This document shows, piece by piece, positions 1 through 4,947 of a stretch of DNA of 5,651 bases. Both the position numbers and the translations under genes were made by a program. The stretch is taken from assembly GCA_016177555.1 (NCBI GenBank), contig JACOVB010000531.1, positions 1-5,651 on the forward strand. The letters run 5' to 3'. Each line of letters opens with the position of its first letter. Position 1 is the stretch's first letter. Under the pieces are notes generated by a model that ran no database searches, had not been told where the DNA came from, and worked only from the letters and a program-made list of their open reading frames with translations. This stretch comes from Candidatus Rokuibacteriota bacterium. GTDB taxonomy: Bacteria > Methylomirabilota > Methylomirabilia > Rokubacteriales > CSP1-6.

Positions 1-648
1 ATCGTGGAGGCCCAGGAGGTGGAGCGTCGGCGCATCGCCCGCGAGCTCCACGACGAGGTCGGCCAGGTGCTGATCGGGCTGAAGCTCAACCTGGAGGCGA
101 GCGCGCGGGTGGCCGGCGAGCCGGCCCGGGCACGACTCCGCGGGGCGCAGGTCCTGCTCACCGATCTCATCGGCCGGCTGCGAGATCTCTCCCTCGATCT
201 GCGGCCCCCGATGCTCGACGACCTCGGCCTCGTGCCTGCGCTCGTGTGGCTCTTCGACCGGTACACGTCCCACACGCGCGTCCGCGTGACCTTCAGGCAC
301 GGGGGCCTCGAGGGCCAGCGCTTTCCCGCGGAGCTGGAGACGGCCGTGTATCGCATCGTCCAGGAAGCCCTGACCAACGCGGCCCGGCACGCCGGCGTGG
401 ACGACGTGTCGGTGCAGCTGTGGACCACGGGGGACCTGTTCCACGTGCAGGTTCACGACCAGGGGAAGGGCTTCGATGCCGACAGCGCCCCGGCCTCCGG
501 GCTGTCCTGCGGGCTCGGCGGGATGCGCGAGCGGGCCGCCGTGCTGGGCGGCCGCCTCGCCGTCGATTCCCGCCGCGGGGCCGGCACCCTCGTGGCGGCG
601 GAGCTGCCCCTCGGAGCCCGGGTGAAGGCAGGACACGAGTCGCCATGA
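1..648 (+). CDS. Sensor histidine kinase, NarL/UhpB class (HisKA_3 + HATPase_c), 5' partial
   Basis: The frame is open from the first base, so the N-terminal sensor region lies outside the window; the GTG at base 4 is an internal Val codon, not a convincing start. The visible 215 residues hold the complete catalytic core. The HisKA_3 dimerisation/phosphoacceptor helix reads RRRIARELHDEVGQ, with the phosphorylatable His encoded at 49-51. The next helix ends in the family's LRPPMLDDLGLVPAL segment. The HATPase_c domain follows: N-box ALTNAARHA (Asn at 376-378), G1 box HDQGKGFD, and a GLGGMRERA segment with the final GAGT glycines. Kinases of this family autophosphorylate on His and pass the phosphate to a NarL-type regulator, and one is encoded immediately downstream with a 4-base ATGA overlap (645-648). 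What it senses cannot be judged because the sensor domain is missing. The family call is secure; the ligand is unknown. Confidence 0.93.
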   Translation: MVEAQEVERRRIARELHDEVGQVLIGLKLNLEASARVAGEPARARLRGAQVLLTDLIGRLRDLSLDLRPPMLDDLGLVPALVWLFDRYTSHTRVRVTFRHGGLEGQRFPAELETAVYRIVQEALTNAARHAGVDDVSVQLWTTGDLFHVQVHDQGKGFDADSAPASGLSCGLGGMRERAAVLGGRLAVDSRRGAGTLVAAELPLGARVKAGHESP

Positions 649-1319
649 CCCGGACGACGATCGTGCTGGCGGATGATCACGGCATCGTGCGGCAGGGACT
701 CCGCGTCCTGCTCGAGGCCGAGCCCGATCTCGTCGTCGTCGGGGAGGCCGCCGACGGGCTCGAGGCGGTCAGGCTCGTGGAGCGGCTCCAGCCGGCGGTG
801 CTGGTCGCCGACGTGATGATGCCGGGGCTCAGCGGGCTCGAGGTCACCCGGGAGGTCGGGCGTCGTTTCCCGCACACGCGCGTGGTGATCCTCTCCATGT
901 ACGCCAACGAGGCCTATGTGCTGGAGGCGCTCAAGAACGGTGCCGCCGGCTACGTGCTCAAGGACGCCGGCGCGGCCGACCTCGTGCGGGCCATCCGCGA
1001 GGCGGCAGCGGGCGGGCGCTATCTCAGCCCGCCGCTCTCCGAGCGGGCCATCGAGGCCTATGTCGAGCGCGCGCAGGCCGCCCCTCCGGACCCCTACGAC
1101 ACGCTCACGACGCGGGAGCGAGAGGTCCTGCAGCTGACCACCGAGGGTCTCAGCAGCACCCTCGTCGCGGAACGGCTCTCCATCAGTCCCCGCACCGTCG
1201 AGACCCACCGGGCGAACCTCATGCGCAAGCTCAACCTGCGCCGCCAGGCCGATCTGGTCCGCTACGCGTTCGAGAAGGGCATCGTGCCGGTGGAGGGTCC
1301 GCCACGCGCGCAGCTCTGA
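645..1319 (+). CDS. Two-component response regulator, NarL/FixJ family (REC + LuxR HTH)
   Basis: Complete protein of 224 residues, the usual length for NarL-type regulators. The receiver domain (about 5-120) has the acidic pair D10/D11, phosphoacceptor D56 in VADVMMPG, conserved S84 in ILSMYAN, and K106 in YVLKDAG. A linker rich in Ala/Pro (about 140-150) leads to the C-terminal LuxR-type helix-turn-helix (about 152-214), which has LTTREREVLQL, the recognition region ISPRTVETHRANLMRKL and a terminal LVRYAFEKGIV. The ATG at 645 is chosen because it gives a full receiver beta-1 strand and overlaps the kinase stop as ATGA; a weak GGCAGGA lies about 10 bases upstream. It is very probably the cognate partner of the kinase and a phosphorylation-dependent transcription factor. 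Its targets are not shown by the sequence. The neighbouring transporter fragment or enzyme cassette are guesses from proximity only. Confidence 0.95.
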   Translation: MTRTTIVLADDHGIVRQGLRVLLEAEPDLVVVGEAADGLEAVRLVERLQPAVLVADVMMPGLSGLEVTREVGRRFPHTRVVILSMYANEAYVLEALKNGAAGYVLKDAGAADLVRAIREAAAGGRYLSPPLSERAIEAYVERAQAAPPDPYDTLTTREREVLQLTTEGLSSTLVAERLSISPRTVETHRANLMRKLNLRRQADLVRYAFEKGIVPVEGPPRAQL

Positions 1320-1349
1320 CCGACGCCCCCTGAGGCGGCGAGCGGGGCG

Positions 1350-1396
1350 GCATCGGGCGGCTCGTTTGAAGTAAAATGCCTCGAGTCCCCCGATGC
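1350..1396. repeat. 8-bp perfect inverted repeat bracketing the TAAAAT island
   Basis: GCATCGGG at 1350-1357 is exactly complementary to CCCGATGC at 1389-1396, with a 31-base spacer that contains the TAAAAT motif. The right arm covers the ATG at 1393, so an RNA hairpin, or a dimeric protein bound to the two arms, could affect initiation. An 8-bp match in GC-rich DNA can arise by chance, so the functional reading is weak. Confidence 0.3.
1372..1377 (+). promoter_or_regulatory. Possible -10 element (TAAAAT) upstream of the chimeric ABC gene
   Basis: TAAAAT sits in GTAAAATGCC, an A/T-rich island in the otherwise very GC-rich 73-base gap between the response regulator stop and the next ATG at 1393. 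It differs from the TATAAT consensus at one base. No good -35 hexamer is seen at 16-18 bases upstream. If it is used, transcription would begin only about 10 bases before the ATG, giving a very short leader. That fits the absence of a Shine-Dalgarno sequence there. It is a prediction by pattern only. Confidence 0.3.
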
Positions 1397-2334
1397 TCAA
1401 CGGGCACAAGTTCGTGGAGGTCTCCGATGTCGTCCGGGTCTTCGGGACACCCGAGGGCGAGGTCCGGGCGCTGGACGGAGTGTCGTTCGACGTGCGGCAG
1501 GGCGAGTTCCTCTCCATCGTGGGTCCCTCCGGCTGCGGCAAGAGCACGCTGGCCATGCTGATCGCCGGGCTCATGCGCCCGACGTCAGGGCTCGTGGCCA
1601 TGGGCGGCCGCACCGTGGACCGCCCCCAGACCGACCTCGGCATCGTCTTCCAGAACGCGGTCCTGCTGGCCTGGCGCTCCGCCCTCGACAACGTCTACTT
1701 CGCCGACAAGCCCATCAAGGGCCCCAAGGACCTCGAGGGCAAGAAGGTGTCGTTCACGGCGGGCGACTCCATCCACCAGGCCTTCCAGGCGCTGCTCAAG
1801 GTGAACAGCGTGGACAAGTCCAAGGTGCAGGAGGTGTACTTCGACCCGCGCGGCAAGATGACCGCCGTGATGGCCGGGCAGGTGGACGCCATGGGCGGCT
1901 ACTACACCACGCAGGCGGGGCAGATCGAGGAAGCCACCAAGAAGAAGGCGGCCTACTTCCGCTACGTGGACTTCGGCGTCAACGCGCTCTCCCAGGGGCT
2001 CCTCATCAACACCAGGTATCTCGGCGAGAAGGACCTCAACTGCCGCATGGTCCGGGCCAGCAGCAAGGCGTGGATGGAGGCCGCCAGGAACCCCGAGGAG
2101 GCGGCCAGGATCCTGGTGGAGATGTTCCCCAAGGCGGGTGCCGTGGAGCTGAACCTCTCGCAGTGGAAGGACACGGTGCAGCTCATGTACACCGCCAACA
2201 CCAAGGGGAGGACCGCGGGCTGGATGGCGGCAGCGGACTGGGACACCCTCCTCGGCCTGCAGAAGACCTACGGCAATATCCAGACCAAGGCGCCAGCCGA
2301 GTACTACACGAACGAGTTCTTCGACTGCAAGTAA
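1393..2334 (+). CDS. In-frame chimera: N-terminal ABC ATPase fragment fused to NMT1/SsuA-like substrate-binding protein fragment
   Basis: A 313-residue uninterrupted frame with two unrelated parts. Residues 1-101 match the start of a nitrate/sulfonate/taurine-type ABC ATPase (SsuB/TauB-like): GEVRALDGVSFDVRQGEF, Walker A GPSGCGKST at 44-52, and Q-loop FQNAVLLAW with Q87. The ABC signature, Walker B and H-loop are all missing, so this half cannot be a working ATPase. From about residue 102 the sequence becomes an NMT1/THI5-like periplasmic binding protein: IKGPKDLEGKKV, the hinge-side AGQVDAMGGYYTTQA, a GLLINTRYL segment, and the usual late helices (NPEEAARIL) to a natural end EYYTNEFFDCK. It has no signal peptide and lacks roughly the first 110-130 residues of that family. 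An in-frame TAA at 1372 leaves ATG 1393 as the first usable start; no Shine-Dalgarno is seen. It is probably a deletion product, a non-functional relic or an assembly chimera. Domain identities are secure; a function for the fusion is not. Confidence 0.85.
   Translation: MLNGHKFVEVSDVVRVFGTPEGEVRALDGVSFDVRQGEFLSIVGPSGCGKSTLAMLIAGLMRPTSGLVAMGGRTVDRPQTDLGIVFQNAVLLAWRSALDNVYFADKPIKGPKDLEGKKVSFTAGDSIHQAFQALLKVNSVDKSKVQEVYFDPRGKMTAVMAGQVDAMGGYYTTQAGQIEEATKKKAAYFRYVDFGVNALSQGLLINTRYLGEKDLNCRMVRASSKAWMEAARNPEEAARILVEMFPKAGAVELNLSQWKDTVQLMYTANTKGRTAGWMAAADWDTLLGLQKTYGNIQTKAPAEYYTNEFFDCK
1687..1707 (+). other. Junction between ABC ATPase and substrate-binding protein segments
   Basis: The ATPase-like sequence runs through Q-loop residues to AWRSALDNV (ending at base 1695), where ATPases of this group normally continue into the helical domain and LSGGQ signature. 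Instead the frame continues as YFADKPIKGPKDLEGKK, typical of an NMT1-type binding protein just before its second strand/helix unit. The exact breakpoint can only be placed within about ±10 bases by eye. Lys and AAG codons also become more frequent from here, consistent with a change of protein type. Confidence 0.7.
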
Positions 2335-2349
2335 GCGGCGGCGCCGTCC

Positions 2350-2398
2350 ATCCGGGCGGCAACATCACCGGGCTGCCGGGGTATAATGCCGCCCGGAT
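2350..2398. repeat. 12-bp perfect inverted repeat around a TATAAT box
   Basis: ATCCGGGCGGCA at 2350-2361 is exactly complementary to TGCCGCCCGGAT at 2387-2398, with a 25-base spacer. It starts 16 bases after the stop codon of the chimeric ABC gene. As RNA it could form a strong GC-rich stem, but no U-run follows, so it is not a standard intrinsic terminator. As DNA its arms flank, and touch at one base, a consensus -10 hexamer, which is the geometry of an operator. Both readings are inference; the repeat itself is directly visible. Confidence 0.5.
2382..2387 (+). promoter_or_regulatory. Candidate -10 element (TATAAT) for the three-enzyme operon
   Basis: A perfect TATAAT in GTATAATGCC, nearly identical to the GTAAAATGCC element before the upstream gene. 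It lies inside the 163-base gap before the luciferase-like gene. No recognisable TTGACA-like -35 is present at 16-18 bases upstream. If active, it would give a leader of about 100 bases before the ATG at 2498. In such GC-rich DNA an exact TATAAT is uncommon by chance, which raises the likelihood of a role. Confidence 0.4.
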
Positions 2399-2484
2399 CA
2401 TCTGCGACGACCTGGGCCTCGCGCCCTGGTGGACCCCGCCGGATCCGGAGGGCCAGTGGGCCGCACTCCACTGAACAGACCGTC

Positions 2485-2491
2485 GAAAGGA
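2485..2491 (+). promoter_or_regulatory. Shine-Dalgarno for the luciferase-like oxidoreductase
   Basis: GAAAGGA lies 6 bases before the ATG at 2498. It decides that start over the in-frame GTG at 2429, whose extra 23 residues (Gly/Pro/Arg-rich) do not belong to the family's N-terminal beta strand. Confidence 0.65.
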
Positions 2492-2497
2492 CCGCGC

Positions 2498-3487
2498 ATG
2501 GCCAGGCTCAAGATCGGCTTCATCCCCATCGAGGGCGGGCATCTCTACCCCGAGGCCCTCGAGGAGGTGGTGCGCGGCGAGGACCTCGGCTTCGACTCGA
2601 TCTGGATGGAGGAGCACCATTCCGTCCAGAACCACTACTGGCCGTCGCCGTTGACCGTGCTGGCCGGCTTCGCCACCCGCACCTCCCGGTTGCGCCTCGG
2701 CACCGACATCCTGGTGGCGCCCTTCTACCATCCCGCGCGCCTGGCCGAGGACGTGGCCATGCTCGACGTCATGTCCGGCGGCCGCTTCGTCCTCGGCGTC
2801 GCCATCGGCTACAAGCCCGACGAGTTCGCGCTCTACGGGGTCGACATCGAGAAGCGGGGCGCCCGCTTCGAGGAGCAGCTCGCGGTCATGAAGGGCCTGT
2901 GGACCCGGGACTCGCTCTCCTTCAAGGGGAGTTACTACCAGGTGGAGGGACGGCTCGAGCCCAAGCCGCTCCAGAAGCCTCACCCGCCGGTCTGGATCGG
3001 CGGCTGGGGCGAGCTCACGCTGCGGCGCGCGGCCACGCTCGGCGACAACTGGATCCCCGGGCCCACGGCCGAATTGCCGCGGCTCATCGCCGGCAAGAAG
3101 CAGTTCCTCGACAACCGCGCCCGGGCCGGGCTCAGCGCGCCCATCACCGAGTGGCCCCTCACGCGCGACGTCATCATCGCCGACACGGACACGGAGGCGC
3201 GGGAGCTGGCGGAGCGACACATCATGGTGGCCTACCGGAAGGAGTACGCCGGGAGCTGGAAGCATCCGTTCATCGACGCCGCCATCGCCGCCGACCTCGA
3301 CACCGTCATGCGGGACCGCTTCCTCATCGGCAGCCCCGACCGCGTCATCGAGGCGCTCCGGCCCTTCGTCACGCAGTACGGCATGACCCATCTCATCTGC
3401 CGCCTCTTCTTCCCCGGGATGCCCCACGCGCACATCATGCGCGAGCTCGATCTCCTCGCCCGCGAGGTCATGCCGGCATTCGCATGA
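2498..3487 (+). CDS. LLM-class flavin-dependent oxidoreductase (luciferase-like monooxygenase)
   Basis: Complete 329-residue protein, normal for bacterial luciferase-like TIM-barrel enzymes, which use reduced flavin (FMNH2 or F420H2) to oxidise small organic compounds. The first strand begins directly at MARLKIGFIP. Visible family segments are EDLGFDSIWMEEHH (28-41), LRLGTDILVAPFYHP (65-79), LAEDVAMLDVMSGGRFVLGVAIGY (in 82-105), PPVWIGG (163-169) with the following DNWIPGP, and the C-terminal FLIGSPDRVIEALRPF (275-290). The late segment GMTHLICRLFFPGMP leads into the final helix ending EVMPAFA. It is the first gene of a tight cassette; its stop overlaps the ATG of the enolase-like gene (ATGA, 3484-3487). 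Flavin type and substrate are not determinable by eye, and the family also contains F420-dependent reductases. The family call is firm; the specific reaction is unknown. Confidence 0.93.
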   Translation: MARLKIGFIPIEGGHLYPEALEEVVRGEDLGFDSIWMEEHHSVQNHYWPSPLTVLAGFATRTSRLRLGTDILVAPFYHPARLAEDVAMLDVMSGGRFVLGVAIGYKPDEFALYGVDIEKRGARFEEQLAVMKGLWTRDSLSFKGSYYQVEGRLEPKPLQKPHPPVWIGGWGELTLRRAATLGDNWIPGPTAELPRLIAGKKQFLDNRARAGLSAPITEWPLTRDVIIADTDTEARELAERHIMVAYRKEYAGSWKHPFIDAAIAADLDTVMRDRFLIGSPDRVIEALRPFVTQYGMTHLICRLFFPGMPHAHIMRELDLLAREVMPAFA

Positions 3488-4947
3488 GACTGGCCCTCAA
3501 GTCGGCGTCGTTCCACCTGAGGAACCTGCGCACCCGCCTGCCGTTCCGCTACGGCGTCGTCACGCTGACCCACTTCCCTCTGCTCCATCTGGCCGTGGAG
3601 GTCGAGGCGGCGGATGGCCGGCGCGGCCGGGGCTTCGCGGCCGACAACCTCCCGCCCAAGTGGTTCGACAAGGATCCAACGAAGACCTTCCGCGACAACG
3701 TGGAGGACCAGCTCGCCTCCATCGGCGCTGCCCACACCGCCTATCTCGAGGCCGCGCGGACCCCGCGCCCGGTCTTCGACATCTGGCTGGAGGCGTATCC
3801 CGACTGCCGCCGGCAGGGCCGCGATCTCGGGCTCAACAGCCTCACGGCGTCCTTCGGCTCCTCGCTCTTCGAGCGGGCGCTGGCCGATGCCGCGGGACGC
3901 CTGGCCGGGCTGGACGTCGTGGGGATGCTGCGCGACAACGTGCTGGGGCTGCGCCCCGAGGCCGTGCACCCGGAGCTCTCCCTGGCCGACGTGCTGGCGT
4001 GGGCGGGAGCGCCCCCGCCCGAGCGCATCGCCGTGCGGCACACGGTGGGGCTCCTCGACGCCATCGTCGCCGCGGACGTGCCGGCCGACGGCTGGCTCCG
4101 GGACGGGCTCCCGCAGACGCTCGAGGAATGCGTGGAGCGCCAGGGGCTGCGCCACTTCAAGCTCAAGGTCGGCGGCCAGCTCGATGCCGACCTGGACCGC
4201 CTCGGGCGCATCGCCGCGACCCTCGACCGCCTGATCCCCGAGCCCTACCTGGTCTCGCTGGACGGCAACGAGCAGTACAAGAGCGTGGAGGACTTCGCGC
4301 GCCTGGTGGACGCCATGCGCCGCGCCCCGGCCCTGTCGCGCCTGGTCCCCTCCACCGCCTTCATCGAGCAGCCGCTCGACCGCGCCATCGCCCTCGACGC
4401 GGCCGCCACCGAGGGCCTGTCGACGCTGGGGCGGCAGATCCCGATGATCGTCGACGAGAGCGACGGCGATCTCGACTCCTTCGCGCAGGCCGTGCGACTC
4501 GGCTACCGCGGCGTGTCGACGAAGAACTGCAAGGGCATCGTCAAGTCCTTCCTGAACCGCTCGCTCGTGGAGCGGTGGAACCGCGGCCGCCCCGCCGCGG
4601 AGCGCCTCTTCATGAGCGCCGAGGACCTGACGAACGTCCCCGTGGTGCCGGTGCAGCAGGATCTCGCCACCGTGCGGGCGCTCGGCATCACGCACGTGGA
4701 GCGGAACGGCCACCACTACGTCCACGGGCTCCGCCACTGCTCGCCCCGCGAGCGCCGGGACGCGACACGCCTGCACCCCGACCTGTACGTGGGCGACGAG
4801 ACGCAGGCCTTCCTCCGGATCGAGCGCGGCGCCCTCCGAGTCGCGTCCCTCGCGGCACCCGGCTGCGGGATCGCCTTCGACCCGGACCTGCCGTCCATGA
4901 CCCCGCTGGCCGAATGGACGTTCGAGTCCCTGGAGGCCGCCCGATGA
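3484..4947 (+). CDS. Enolase-superfamily enzyme, mandelate racemase/muconate lactonizing-like, long form
   Basis: 487 residues, well above the 350-400 usual for the MR/MLE group. Enzymes of the superfamily abstract a proton alpha to a carboxylate and stabilise the enediolate with Mg2+. Barrel motifs appear in order: KxK HFKLKVGG (K226, K228) on strand 2, LDGNE (D260, N262) on strand 3, FIEQPLD (E295) on strand 4, IVDESDGD (D324) on strand 5, and GVSTKNCKG (K347) on strand 6. This lysine/DED/lysine set resembles the MLE subgroup (cycloisomerases, OSBS, dipeptide epimerases) rather than the His-containing MR subgroup. About 220 residues precede the KxK motif, longer than the normal capping domain. 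A C-terminal part of about 75 residues follows a NGHHYVHGL segment. The ATG at 3484 overlaps the preceding stop; a GAGGT lies 15 bases upstream, so translational coupling is likely. The substrate is unknown. Catalytic residues look intact. Confidence 0.88.
   Translation: MRLALKSASFHLRNLRTRLPFRYGVVTLTHFPLLHLAVEVEAADGRRGRGFAADNLPPKWFDKDPTKTFRDNVEDQLASIGAAHTAYLEAARTPRPVFDIWLEAYPDCRRQGRDLGLNSLTASFGSSLFERALADAAGRLAGLDVVGMLRDNVLGLRPEAVHPELSLADVLAWAGAPPPERIAVRHTVGLLDAIVAADVPADGWLRDGLPQTLEECVERQGLRHFKLKVGGQLDADLDRLGRIAATLDRLIPEPYLVSLDGNEQYKSVEDFARLVDAMRRAPALSRLVPSTAFIEQPLDRAIALDAAATEGLSTLGRQIPMIVDESDGDLDSFAQAVRLGYRGVSTKNCKGIVKSFLNRSLVERWNRGRPAAERLFMSAEDLTNVPVVPVQQDLATVRALGITHVERNGHHYVHGLRHCSPRERRDATRLHPDLYVGDETQAFLRIERGALRVASLAAPGCGIAFDPDLPSMTPLAEWTFESLEAAR
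4932..4936 (+). promoter_or_regulatory. Shine-Dalgarno for the DHOD-like gene
   Basis: GGAGG lies inside the end of the enolase-like gene, 7 bases before the ATG at 4944. It supports that start and an ATGA-coupled reinitiation. Confidence 0.65.

Larger units (their letters stand above)
2335..2474 (+). pseudogene. Possible coding relic without start codon in the intergenic gap
   Basis: The frame with codons starting at 2334, 2337 and so on stays open to TGA at 2472-2474. About 90% of its third positions are G or C, like true genes here, while the other two plus-strand frames lack that bias. It contains PGGNITGL (2352-2375), which is the conserved segment of TrpX-type ABC substrate-binding proteins (ABC_sub_bind family). 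It ends in a plausible C-terminus, DPEGQWAALH. There is no ATG, GTG or TTG in this frame after the upstream stop, so it is not an intact gene. The TAT and AAT codons at 2382-2387 are atypical for local codon use and may instead be a promoter box. It may be a fragment of a lost gene or chance. Confidence 0.25.

Noticed and set aside
246..644. Extension of the response regulator upstream to an in-frame start at 246
   Set aside because: The added residues are an Arg/Gly/Pro-rich shadow of the kinase; the receiver domain begins right after ATG 645.
1324..1349. 6-bp stem (CGCCCC / GGGGCG) just after the response regulator stop, as a terminator
   Set aside because: Short stem, 14-base loop and no following T-run; such pairings are expected by chance in DNA this GC-rich.
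1376..1561. Small plus-strand frame of 61 codons beginning ATGCCTCGAG
   Set aside because: It overlaps the ABC ATPase fragment out of frame, and its ATG is probably part of the TAAAAT promoter-like island; the translation is Arg/Ser-rich without a domain.
453..1691. Long open frame on the minus strand (412 codons) across the kinase, regulator and ABC start
   Set aside because: It is the antisense shadow of high-GC3 genes that have clear motifs on the plus strand; its translation is a low-complexity Arg/Gly/Ala/Asp mix without recognisable domains.
2183..3433. Minus-strand open frame of 416 codons opposite the luciferase-like gene
   Set aside because: Same shadow effect: Gly/Asp/Glu/Arg-rich, no motif, and it overlaps a well-supported plus-strand gene over its length.
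2386..3483. N-terminal extension of the enolase-like frame back to an ATG at 2386
   Set aside because: The extra 366 residues overlap the luciferase-like gene out of frame and are Arg/His/Pro-rich noise; the domain starts naturally at ATG 3484.
3232..4776. Minus-strand open frame of 514 codons opposite the enolase-like gene
   Set aside because: Antisense shadow; the plus strand carries the ordered enolase-superfamily catalytic motifs.
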